DNA of 19,364 nucleotides from the NCBI GenBank assembly GCA_964357385.1, contig CAYHKW010000017.1:1-19364 (forward strand), written 5' to 3'. Source of the DNA: JAHFJA01 sp964357385 (GTDB lineage Bacteria > Patescibacteriota > Patescibacteriia > JACQRZ01). The position numbers were made by a program, and so were the translations under genes. The notes under the pieces are model-generated. The model saw nothing but the letters and a program-made list of their open reading frames with translations, was not told the DNA's origin and did no database searches. This document shows positions 12,973 through 19,364 of this stretch, one piece after another (positions within the stretch are counted from its first letter, which is position 1; each line of letters starts with the position of its first letter).

Positions 12973-13719
12973 ATGCCTCCAAAAACATCATTTGAACAAT
13001 TTGCCACGATTTGGGACGATATGACGGGCGAAGGGCAGGGAGCCCAGGCCATTACGATGGATAAGACATTTTTCAGTTTACTGGGAAAAATAAAAGGAAA
13101 GACCATCTACGAACCTGCGTGCGGAAACGGGTATTTGGCACGTCAACTTATGGAAAAGGGTGCAAAAGAGATATGGGCATCCGATGTTTCAGAAACGCTT
13201 ATCAAGCGAGCGCAAAAGAAAAGCAAGGGAATTACGTACTTAGTGCGGGATGCAAGCAGCATCAAGGGATTGCCTCGTGATTATTTTGACGCCGTAATTA
13301 TCCATAACGGCATTTTTTACATAAAGGATCTCGATACCTTGTTTAAAGGCATGTATGAATTGCTCAAACCGGGCGGTGTATTTATTTTTAATGCCTTGCA
13401 TCCTTTGTTTTCCCTCGCACGGGCGAGTATGCAACAGAAAGACCGAGTGCCATCGGTGGAGAAAATTGCGGAGTATGCACGACCGTATTTAACGGAGCGG
13501 TTCGAAAAAGTAGATAAAATATGGACTGCCAACGGTATAAAGAACGAAGTATATTTTTGGAACTATAAGCGCCCTATTTCAACCTATATCAATGCGTGCG
13601 CCAAACACCATTTTTCTATCACCGCAATGCGCGAGCTCAAGACAATAACAAAAATAGGAGGGAAGGTAAAACGAAGCCCGATTCCTTCCCATTATGTTAT
13701 AAAGGCGATGAAGATTTGA
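12973..13719 (+). CDS. Class I SAM-dependent methyltransferase
   Basis: A 248-residue methyltransferase of the Methyltransf_11/25 type. Motif I is IYEPACGNGYLARQL (45-59); the acidic residue of strand beta-2 is in IWASDVSE, followed by YLVRDASSIKGLP and the motif FDAVIIHNGIFYIKD. The PACGNGYLA form, with Pro-Ala-Cys rather than Asp-x-Gly, is a minor variant. The substrate is unknown. It lies 20 bases after fic and eight bases before the ParB-like gene, so the three probably form one transcription unit. Confidence 0.85.
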   Translation: MPPKTSFEQFATIWDDMTGEGQGAQAITMDKTFFSLLGKIKGKTIYEPACGNGYLARQLMEKGAKEIWASDVSETLIKRAQKKSKGITYLVRDASSIKGLPRDYFDAVIIHNGIFYIKDLDTLFKGMYELLKPGGVFIFNALHPLFSLARASMQQKDRVPSVEKIAEYARPYLTERFEKVDKIWTANGIKNEVYFWNYKRPISTYINACAKHHFSITAMRELKTITKIGGKVKRSPIPSHYVIKAMKI

Positions 13720-13727
13720 AAAACTTT

Positions 13728-14336
13728 ATGACCATAAAAAAATTAAACCCCGATCAAATCCTTACCCTCACTGATTACCCTGTACACAACGGGCAGATAT
13801 TGAAGCTGTACCATCGTATGTTTTGGAAAGGCAGTCCTGCTCTTGTTCCACCTACTCCTGTTATTTCAATTGAAAAAGGTCAATTGAGGCTAGATGCCAC
13901 CGGTAAAAAAGCAAAGGATTATAACGTTCTCTTAGAGTCGTTTCTCAAAAGTCATCCAAAAGTGAAGTATTGTCTCCTCGATGGTTCTCACAAGACGACG
14001 GCTGCTGCTCTTTGTAAAAAAAAGATTAGCGCGATGATATTTACCAGTGATAAGGACATCCGAGAAGCACGAAAGATGGTCGAACTGGGAGAATTATTCA
14101 GTTTAAGTGCAGCAAAAACAAATAAGTTTAAAGATGCCATCGATATCGTGCGTAATCATTTTTTTAACACTCCGCATTTTGAAACAGTGCAAGAGAAGAC
14201 CTATCGAATGGTGAAGGATAAGGTGGTGCCGGAGTATATGATTCATATTTATAAGGATAAATGGGAAATAGTCGCAGACCTCAATAGGGTGCGGTCAGGG
14301 GGTGTTTCTATCGATGGGGTGCTCAAATACCTTTAA
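13728..14336 (+). CDS. ParB-like (sulfiredoxin-fold) domain protein
   Basis: A 202-residue protein. The segment VKYCLLDGSHKTTAAALCKKKISAMIF (about 79-105) resembles the DGxHRxxAA box of ParB/Srx-like domains, and the N-terminal half (about 1-55) would supply the fold's first strands. The C-terminal part (about 112-202) has no recognised motif. ParB-like domains bind nucleotides or nucleic acids; a DNA-segregation role is not suggested because there is no ParA nearby and no ParB-type helix-turn-helix. ATG 13728 is preceded by eight bases after the methyltransferase stop; a longer in-frame ORF upstream overlaps that gene and is not likely. The family assignment is tentative. Confidence 0.55.
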   Translation: MTIKKLNPDQILTLTDYPVHNGQILKLYHRMFWKGSPALVPPTPVISIEKGQLRLDATGKKAKDYNVLLESFLKSHPKVKYCLLDGSHKTTAAALCKKKISAMIFTSDKDIREARKMVELGELFSLSAAKTNKFKDAIDIVRNHFFNTPHFETVQEKTYRMVKDKVVPEYMIHIYKDKWEIVADLNRVRSGGVSIDGVLKYL

Positions 14337-14413
14337 TGATACGTTTATTAAAGATTGACCGGAGGAGTGACACTACATATCGCGAGTTTTAGAACGAATT
14401 CAGGAGACTTATC

Positions 14414-14442
14414 TTGACACAACTAAAAAAGTACTGTATAGT
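14414..14442 (+). promoter_or_regulatory. Strong promoter of the ABC exporter leader transcript
   Basis: TTGACA (14414-14419) and TATAGT (14437-14442) are spaced by exactly 17 bases, giving a start near 14449 and a 26-base leader before the small ORF at 14475. The stretch 14337-14413 before it shows only a weak hairpin CTTTAAT/ATTAAAG (14331-14353) without a U-run. Confidence 0.8.
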
Positions 14443-14474
14443 GAACATCAACTGATTATTGTCAGCTTAATGCT

Positions 14475-14624
14475 ATGAACAACAACGCACAAAACTTGAT
14501 GACAGTGCTCCGTGCAGGGGCGGTAAAAGCCAACACCATCGGTGGTGGTGTGCTTGTTGGCGCATTCATGCCTTCTGCTACCCAAAACAATAAAGGATAT
14601 TTTTCAATGAATATGAAGCCATAA
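14475..14624 (+). CDS. Leader peptide ORF (49 aa) upstream of the ABC exporter
   Basis: ATG 14475 opens a 49-codon ORF to TAA 14622-14624. It starts MNNNAQNLMTVLRAGAVKAN, continues TIGGGVLVGAFMPSATQNN and ends KGYFSMNMKP. It follows a strong promoter and precedes a terminator and the exporter gene. The AGGATATTTTT antiterminator arm (14594-14604) is in codons 40-44, so its translation should control read-through. The Gly-Gly-Gly segment recalls double-glycine leader peptides of exported bacteriocins. The exporter lacks a C39 peptidase domain, so a peptide substrate is possible but not favoured. The peptide was not recognised. Confidence 0.6.
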   Translation: MNNNAQNLMTVLRAGAVKANTIGGGVLVGAFMPSATQNNKGYFSMNMKP

Positions 14625-14659
14625 GGCTATCAACAATCGTATTTATCGAAAAATATCCT
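14594..14659 (+). promoter_or_regulatory. Antiterminator hairpin in the ABC exporter leader
   Basis: AGGATATTTTT (14594-14604) is perfectly complementary to AAAAATATCCT (14649-14659), which overlaps the 5' arm of the terminator (14650-14660). The two 11-bp stems are mutually exclusive. The first arm lies inside the leader ORF, 17 bases before its stop codon. Confidence 0.75.
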
Positions 14660-14682
14660 GTCAAAAGCAGGATATTTTGTTT
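14650..14682 (+). terminator. Intrinsic terminator/attenuator before the ABC exporter
   Basis: AAAATATCCTG (14650-14660) pairs perfectly with CAGGATATTTT (14668-14678) around a 7-base loop, then GTTT. It sits between the leader ORF and the exporter, 40 bases before ATG 14723. The same AGGATATTTT also occurs at 14594-14603 as an alternative partner. Confidence 0.85.
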
Positions 14683-14722
14683 AGTACATTTACAATATTA
14701 ATAGCAAAGAAAGGAATAGGAA

Positions 14723-16522
14723 ATGAAAGAGAAGAATCCTCTTGTGTTTTTGTTTGGCATGATGTGGCGGTTTTCGGAAGGAAACAGGAGAAATGTCATT
14801 ATTTGCTGGTCGCTATGTTTGATTGCCCAGCTTATCGAATTGTTTTGTCCGCCGTTAATTGCAGCAAAAATGATGGATGTTATTCAGAGGCAAGGGATAA
14901 ATCCCGAGAGTACTCAAACACTAATTGAATTATTGGGATTGATGGTTGTGGTTGAAGGACTATTTTGGGTTTTTCATGGTCCTGCTCGCGTTTTAGAAGG
15001 TAAAAATGCATTCACTGTTCGTAAGAATTATCGATATTTTCTCTTGAAAGGAGTTATGTCGCTACCAATGGAGTGGCATGTTGATCATCATACGGGCGAT
15101 ACGATTGATAAGATTGAGAAGGGAACCAGTGCATTATATGATTTTTCTGAAGGTACGTTTGAAATTATTTATGCAATCGTACGTTTGATAGGAAGCTTTA
15201 TTATGCTGGCATATTTCAGCATGATGGCGGCAGGTGTTGCATTAGTAGTGATGATGATAAATGTTCTTATTACCATGAGGTTTGATCAGGTGCTCGTAGA
15301 ACAATACCGTGATCTCAGTCGTGCCGAAAATATCGTCGCAAAAAGCGCGAATGATGCGATCAGTAACATACGCACAGTGATTACCTTGCGGGTAGAACGG
15401 CTTGTGTTTAAAGCAATCATGAATAAAGTAGAAAAGCCGTACCCTCTCTTTAAGAGAAGCAATTACCTGAATGAATGGAAATGGTGTTCGACGAGTCAGT
15501 TTTGCAAGATCATGATTGTCGTTTCGTTATATGTTTATTTTACCCAACATAGTAATACAGCAGCAGGTATACTGGTAAGTAGTGTCTTTTTGCTGGTGAA
15601 CTATCTTGATAAACTGGGAGATTTATTTTTCCGGTTTGCATATATGTATAACAATGTAATTAGGCGTTCGGCAAAAGTGGGTAACGCTGAGGAATTGTCC
15701 AAGGATTTTATTGCTTGCACCTTTACCAATCATGTACTTCCTCCAAACTGGGACACATTGTCGATAGAGAATTTAAATTTTTCGTATTCGCAAAAAGAAG
15801 AAACGATTCATTTGAACGATATCAATGTGACGATGCGTAAAGGCGAAGTAATTGCATTAATTGGGCCCAGTGCAGCAGGAAAATCAACACTCTTGCATAT
15901 GATCAGAAGTTTATACAAACCACATAGTCTGACTCTGAGAGTGGACGGCAAAGATATCGAACACGGGTTTGAAGGGATTTGCCAAGCAATTTCGTTGGTA
16001 CCTCAGGATCCTGAAATTTTTGCTACCACTATTAGAGAAAATATTACGATGGGTGCGGAACACAGTGATGAAATGATTACCCATTTTACTGATATGGCTT
16101 GCATTACCAAAGAGATGAGGGATTTGCCGAAAGGACTTGAGTCGTCAATCTCTGAGAAAGGAGTGAACTTAAGCGGAGGTCAGAAACAGCGCCTTGGTCT
16201 TGCGCGTGGATTGCTTGCAAGCCACGACAAGGATATAGTTCTTTTGGATGAGCCAACTAGTAGTCTTGATCCTAAGAATTCGATGGAGATATATAATAAT
16301 ATCTTAACTGCATTCTCGGGAAAGACAATCATCTCCACCGTTCATCAAATGCAACTACTGCCACTATTTGATCGTATTATCGTGCTTGATAATGGGCAGG
16401 TAGCCGCTCAGGGGACGATTAAGGAGCTATTGTCTGATTGTCCTGAATTTCGTGTCTTATGGGAGGAAAGTCATTTGCAGCAGAAAGAAAAAGAAGTTGC
16501 AGAGTATATCACAATTAACTAA
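14723..16522 (+). CDS. ABC exporter, fused transmembrane and ATPase domains
   Basis: A 599-residue ABC exporter half-transporter. The N-terminal part (about 25-330) has the six-helix exporter fold. The NBD carries Walker A GPSAAGKST (381-389), Q-loop VPQDPEIFATTIREN, signature LSGGQ (483-487), Walker B VLLDEPTSSLD with E510, and an H-loop His in STVHQMQ. It would act as a homodimer or with a partner not seen here. There is no C39 peptidase domain. The substrate is unknown; multidrug and lipid exporters share this form. AAAGGA (14710-14715) is a good ribosome site before ATG 14723. Expression appears controlled by leader attenuation. Confidence 0.93.
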   Translation: MKEKNPLVFLFGMMWRFSEGNRRNVIICWSLCLIAQLIELFCPPLIAAKMMDVIQRQGINPESTQTLIELLGLMVVVEGLFWVFHGPARVLEGKNAFTVRKNYRYFLLKGVMSLPMEWHVDHHTGDTIDKIEKGTSALYDFSEGTFEIIYAIVRLIGSFIMLAYFSMMAAGVALVVMMINVLITMRFDQVLVEQYRDLSRAENIVAKSANDAISNIRTVITLRVERLVFKAIMNKVEKPYPLFKRSNYLNEWKWCSTSQFCKIMIVVSLYVYFTQHSNTAAGILVSSVFLLVNYLDKLGDLFFRFAYMYNNVIRRSAKVGNAEELSKDFIACTFTNHVLPPNWDTLSIENLNFSYSQKEETIHLNDINVTMRKGEVIALIGPSAAGKSTLLHMIRSLYKPHSLTLRVDGKDIEHGFEGICQAISLVPQDPEIFATTIRENITMGAEHSDEMITHFTDMACITKEMRDLPKGLESSISEKGVNLSGGQKQRLGLARGLLASHDKDIVLLDEPTSSLDPKNSMEIYNNILTAFSGKTIISTVHQMQLLPLFDRIIVLDNGQVAAQGTIKELLSDCPEFRVLWEESHLQQKEKEVAEYITIN

Positions 16523-16526
16523 GCAT

Positions 16527-16555
16527 AAAGCCCCTAAATGAGGGCTTTTTCTTTT
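16527..16555 (+). terminator. Intrinsic terminator after the ABC exporter
   Basis: AAAGCCC (16527-16533) pairs with GGGCTTT (16542-16548) around an 8-base loop and is followed by a T-rich run broken by a single C. It lies four bases after the exporter stop. Confidence 0.85.
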
Positions 16556-16596
16556 ATTTTTTATTAAAAAGCTTATAAATATAAGACAATTGACTA

Positions 16597-16625
16597 TTGA
16601 CAAAATCAACCTTTTATGGTAGTAT
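16597..16625 (+). promoter_or_regulatory. Promoter of the metzincin lipoprotein
   Basis: TTGACA (16597-16602) and TAGTAT (16620-16625) are spaced by 17 bases. The same two boxes and spacing recur before the next lipoprotein gene (17691-17719). An overlapping TTGACT lies at 16590-16595. Confidence 0.7.
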
Positions 16626-16686
16626 TTTCGGTAAAGTACATTAAAAAATGAAATGCTTATTATTTAAGCAGAAAGGAATCGTCGTG

Positions 16687-17670
16687 ATGAGAAGAACAAT
16701 AATATCATTTTTTGCCTGTATTATTTCATTGGCAACAATCATTATGTCAGGCTGTTCAGTCGAACAACCTAATCTCAGTGATTTGAAGGTCAACATCCCT
16801 CCAATCACCTTTGCACCGATTGCAAAACAATACAAAAGTAACGTGGTGTCAAACGTTATTACTCCACGTAATCCTACAAGGGAGGAGCTTGAGTTTATCA
16901 AGCGGGAATTAAGAAAAGAAATTACTCCCACTCTACTCGTTCTTGCTGGAGTCGATCCTTCGCGTCAGGATGCAATCATTGAAGATATTAAGAACATGTG
17001 CCAAATTGATCATAGCGGATCAAGCGATAATGTGGTGTTTCTCGTCAATCGAGTGATGATTGCACAAGGACTTACTATTTATTATGAAGGTGTGCTTGGT
17101 CAAATCAATTCGCTAGCGAACAGTGATCCCATAGCAAGACAGTATACGGCAATTCAAGACGGGATACAGCTGTTTACTCGTATTACCGGATTTTCAGTGA
17201 GTCGGGTTGAAAGCAAGGAACAGGCTAACATCATCATTGAGTCATTACCATTCAACGATCCTCGTCGAGTGGTCACCAATGGCGGGGAAGTGCTAGGTCA
17301 TTTTCTTAGTGATACAAGACGATGGGGTGGTGCAGGCAGTCAAGATGGACATGAGGTGTTTATCTATGATCTTGATCCGTTGCTGCTCGATGATTTATCG
17401 TCAATCACTGACCCACAGCTAAAGGAAAAAATGTACAATGATCTGCAGTCAACATCATGGAAGTACACCACTGCTCATGAATTGGGACATGCATTTGGGT
17501 ATAATATTCATAGCACAGAAAGTGGCAATCTAATGTTGTCTGGGCACTCTGAATATATACTTATGAAAAATGCGCCCGATGAATATGAAGTGGTAAGTAG
17601 TATTAAAGATACCGATAATGTCGGTGCCGCATTCCGCGTTGCCCGGCTGTTGGTTGAAACAGGTATGTAA
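16687..17670 (+). CDS. Lipoprotein with metzincin-type metalloprotease motif
   Basis: A 327-residue lipoprotein. The signal peptide ends in a lipobox, IMSGC with C23. The zinc motif HELGHAFGYNIH (264-274/275) fits HExxHxxGxxH, with a likely Met-turn at M282 (SGNLM), the pattern of matrixin-like metzincins. The middle part (about 30-250) has no recognised domain. It is anchored outside the membrane and probably cleaves protein or peptidoglycan-linked substrates. ATG 16687 was chosen because AAAGGA (16672-16677) precedes it by nine bases and the signal peptide starts there; an ATG at 16648 is less likely. Its protease class is inferred from the motif only. Confidence 0.85.
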   Translation: MRRTIISFFACIISLATIIMSGCSVEQPNLSDLKVNIPPITFAPIAKQYKSNVVSNVITPRNPTREELEFIKRELRKEITPTLLVLAGVDPSRQDAIIEDIKNMCQIDHSGSSDNVVFLVNRVMIAQGLTIYYEGVLGQINSLANSDPIARQYTAIQDGIQLFTRITGFSVSRVESKEQANIIIESLPFNDPRRVVTNGGEVLGHFLSDTRRWGGAGSQDGHEVFIYDLDPLLLDDLSSITDPQLKEKMYNDLQSTSWKYTTAHELGHAFGYNIHSTESGNLMLSGHSEYILMKNAPDEYEVVSSIKDTDNVGAAFRVARLLVETGM

Positions 17671-17690
17671 TTCTTTTGTCTGGTATATAC

Positions 17691-17719
17691 TTGACAAAAA
17701 ATAGTATATATGCTAGTAT
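17691..17719 (+). promoter_or_regulatory. Promoter of the second lipoprotein
   Basis: TTGACA (17691-17696) and TAGTAT (17714-17719) are spaced by 17 bases, identical in both boxes to the promoter at 16597-16625. Confidence 0.75.
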
Positions 17720-17766
17720 GGCGATATCTGAAATAGTAGAATTTTTGCTGAAAGGAGCGAAAAAAG

Positions 17767-18357
17767 ATGAAAATTAAAAATTTTCTCGTTTGGTTGATGT
17801 TAATGTTTTTTGTTACGGCTTGTTCAGGGAGTAATCCCACCGTAACATTTGAGAAATTAGATTGGGACAAAGTTGAGTCCATTCAGGCCGACTTTGTCAT
17901 GACCAATGGTAGAGTCAACTTCCGTAAGCCGGATCCAAGTACTTTGAGTTGGCCCATAATGGATCTTAATGTGTCTGAGTACAATAAAGGAAACTTTAAT
18001 TTGTATTTAGACACAAGTCAGATTACCACCGATCTGCCGGAAGGACTCGGCATTCATGATTTCCTCCACGGAGATTTAGTAATTCTGATTCAGCCCAAAA
18101 GTGTGACAGAATATGCAAAGGCAGAAAAAAGATTCTTTCCCATAAGTGGCCGAATCTACATAAGCCTTCCACTTCCTATCGAAAAAACACTGTATTGGTT
18201 GTATGTAAGAAAACCTGATGGCACAGAAGTGAGCTTCAAGGCTAGGGTAAGAGCCGTAACTCCTAATTCTCTGAAGTTTCTTATTAGCGGAGTAAACAGT
18301 TTTAGTTTAGAACCGATATCGGTATCCGCATCACCTTCACCATCACCATCCCCGTAA
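17767..18357 (+). CDS. Lipoprotein of unknown function
   Basis: A 196-residue lipoprotein. The signal peptide has a lipobox ending at C19 (FVTAC). The mature part (about 20-180) has alternating hydrophobic and charged residues suggesting beta structure, and shows no Cys pairs or catalytic motif. It ends in a Ser-Pro repeat (SPSPSPSP). AAAGGAG (17751-17757) is an excellent ribosome site nine bases before ATG 17767. It has the same promoter boxes as the preceding protease gene, so they may be co-regulated. I do not recognise the family. Confidence 0.8.
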   Translation: MKIKNFLVWLMLMFFVTACSGSNPTVTFEKLDWDKVESIQADFVMTNGRVNFRKPDPSTLSWPIMDLNVSEYNKGNFNLYLDTSQITTDLPEGLGIHDFLHGDLVILIQPKSVTEYAKAEKRFFPISGRIYISLPLPIEKTLYWLYVRKPDGTEVSFKARVRAVTPNSLKFLISGVNSFSLEPISVSASPSPSPSP

Positions 18358-18410
18358 GATAATTAATTGTTATCTTACCACCTCTTCGTAACAGAAGAGG
18401 TTATTTTTTT
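18355..18410 (+). terminator. Hairpin and intrinsic terminator after the second lipoprotein
   Basis: TAAGATAA (18355-18362) pairs with TTATCTTA (18370-18377), and ACCTCTTC (18380-18387) pairs with GAAGAGGT (18394-18401), followed by ATTTTTTT. The second is a clear terminator for the plus-strand gene; the TrmH-type gene on the minus strand ends inside it at 18409. Confidence 0.85.
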
Positions 18411-18879
18411 ACTTAATAGCGTTGCGTTGTCGAGCTAACTCATACAACGCCACCCCCGCAGCGACGCCGACATTGAGCGATTCTTTTTTACCTACCATAG
18501 GGATACGCACAATATCATCCGCATATTCACGCACTTTTGCGGAAATTCCATTTACTTCGCTCCCAACAATGAGCGCCATAGGAAATGTGGGAGAGTAGGT
18601 CGGGAGACTATATGCTCCTTCGTCAGTTTCCAGTGCCACAAGTCGCACACCTTCTGATTTTAACTTTGCAAGAAGTTTGTGGGTTTGGTAATGGCGTTCC
18701 CACGGAATCCATGTATCAGCCCCCAGTGCGGTTTTGCTGATTTCTTTTCGAGGGGGAAAACCCGTATATCCGCAGAGAAAAATCTTGTCGACGCCAAATA
18801 CATCAGCACAGCGAAAGAGGGCGCCAACATTGAATAAACTCCGTATATTTTGGGCAATTAAATAGAGAGGTTGATGCAT
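18409..18879 (-). CDS. TrmH/SpoU-family RNA 2'-O-methyltransferase
   Basis: A 156-residue SPOUT methyltransferase. The three TrmH motifs are present: NIRSLFNVGALFRCAD (11-26, motif 1 with the Asn and Arg), ALIVGSEVNGIS (motif 2), and IPMVGKKESLNVGVAAGVALYE (motif 3, knot region). These enzymes methylate ribose 2'-OH in tRNA or rRNA. It is short, near the catalytic core size, with no N-terminal substrate-binding extension, so the RNA target cannot be told. ATG 18879 gives the compact N-terminus; GTG 18891 is four codons upstream and also possible. It converges with the lipoprotein gene. Confidence 0.9.
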   Translation of the reverse strand: MHQPLYLIAQNIRSLFNVGALFRCADVFGVDKIFLCGYTGFPPRKEISKTALGADTWIPWERHYQTHKLLAKLKSEGVRLVALETDEGAYSLPTYSPTFPMALIVGSEVNGISAKVREYADDIVRIPMVGKKESLNVGVAAGVALYELARQRNAIK

Positions 18880-18905
18880 ATATTTATGCACACCATATCA
18901 CCATC

Positions 18906-18933
18906 TTGCGCTTGTGAAAAGAGATGTTATGAT
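18906..18933 (+). promoter_or_regulatory. Promoter of the acidic Cys-rich protein gene
   Basis: TTGCGC (18906-18911) and TATGAT (18928-18933) are spaced by 16 bases. A perfect 10-bp palindrome, AAGTGCACTT (18952-18961), lies just before ATG 18965. Confidence 0.5.
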
Positions 18934-18964
18934 GGGCTCATCTTAACTCATAAGTGCACTTCTT

Positions 18965-19348
18965 ATGCACTATTATTGCGAAGGGGGCTGCGGCTCTAAA
19001 TCAGAAGAACCAACAGTATGTTCAGATAGCGATTGCCCAATGAATGGCAACGAAATGACGGCATGCGATTGTACTGATGATAAACACGGCCAGACAGAAG
19101 GAGAAGAGCTTCAGGCGGATCAAGCGATGGGAGACGACGAAGATGAACTTGAGGATGATGAGGGTGAAGATATGGATGACGAGATGGACGATGAACTCGA
19201 AGGAGAAGATGATGATATCGGTATGATGGATGATGGGGACGAGTTAGACCAGGATGATGACGAAGATGAGCTAGAGGGTATGACCGTGCTTGATCCCGAA
19301 GAAGAAGGTGAAGGGGATGATGATGACGAAGATGAAGATGAAGATTAA
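18965..19348 (+). CDS. Cys-rich N-terminus with long acidic tail, unknown function
   Basis: A 127-residue protein in two parts. The N-terminus (1-42) has six Cys in MHYYCEGGCGS (C5, C9), VCSDSDCP (C19, C24) and ACDC (C34, C36), suggesting a small metal-binding or disulfide-bonded fold. From about 43 to the end, residues are mostly Asp and Glu, broken by a few Met, Gly and Leu, giving an extreme negative charge. There is no signal peptide. Similar short proteins with YYCEGGCG-like N-termini occur in CPR genomes to my knowledge, but I know no function. The acidic tail could bind cations or basic proteins. The frame is open and ends at TAA 19346-19348. Confidence 0.75.
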   Translation: MHYYCEGGCGSKSEEPTVCSDSDCPMNGNEMTACDCTDDKHGQTEGEELQADQAMGDDEDELEDDEGEDMDDEMDDELEGEDDDIGMMDDGDELDQDDDEDELEGMTVLDPEEEGEGDDDDEDEDED

Positions 19349-19364
19349 GTAGGTCGTGTCTGCG

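Noticed and set aside
14475..14624. Bacteriocin or RiPP precursor next to an exporter
   Set aside because: A Gly-Gly-Gly motif and an ABC exporter are present, but there is no C39 peptidase, modification enzyme or immunity gene, and the ORF carries one arm of an attenuator. Leader peptide is the simpler reading.

Overview
The window looks like a piece of a Patescibacteria (candidate phyla radiation) chromosome. The evidence is indirect: small, tightly packed genes, few Shine-Dalgarno sites, the standard code with TGA used as stop, a secreted protein carrying the GRxxDAFSIMR-type repeats common in these bacteria, a short Cys-rich protein with a very acidic tail, and a diversity-generating retroelement (DGR) whose reverse transcriptase resembles the CPR type. 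No rRNA, tRNA, CRISPR array or insertion sequence was seen.

Layout. (1) 1-2189 is a DGR: the C-terminal end of a target protein with its variable repeat (VR, 156-292), a hairpin and terminator, the template repeat (TR, 662-796), an Avd-like four-helix-bundle gene on the opposite strand, and the reverse transcriptase. VR and TR align without gaps over 135 bases and differ at 22 positions, all of them adenines in TR. (2) 2213-3308 holds a HigBA toxin-antitoxin pair with palindromic operators and an MntA/HepT pair whose HepT has lost its middle. (3) 3322-5775 holds thiol-oxidation genes (a CxxC membrane protein, DsbB, an anchored DsbA) around a YgjP-type metallopeptidase. (4) 5817-10188 is a run of plus-strand genes: 5'-3' exonuclease, CAP-domain secreted protein, thioredoxin-like ferredoxin, coiled-coil protein, VIT1/CCC1 transporter, methyltransferase. 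(5) 10183-11822 (minus) is an ABC-F ATPase preceded by a short leader ORF and an intrinsic terminator. (6) 11828-14336 is a Fic protein, a methyltransferase and a ParB-like protein. (7) 14414-16555 is an ABC exporter, also preceded by a leader ORF and a terminator. (8) 16597-19348 has two lipoproteins with matching promoters (one a metzincin-type protease), a TrmH-type RNA methyltransferase and the acidic protein.

Two systems stand out. The DGR carries a fully legible record of adenine-specific mutagenesis, with an unusual antisense avd that is cut off from an upstream ATG by a nine-base G run. Separately, both ABC genes appear to be controlled by leader-peptide attenuation. In each leader, a segment near the 3' end of the small ORF can pair with the 5' arm of the terminator, so the terminator and antiterminator exclude each other. 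This is the usual logic of antibiotic-inducible ABC-F and exporter genes; it is read here from base pairing only and not from expression data. The ABC-F protein also has a glycine-to-valine change in its first Walker A motif.
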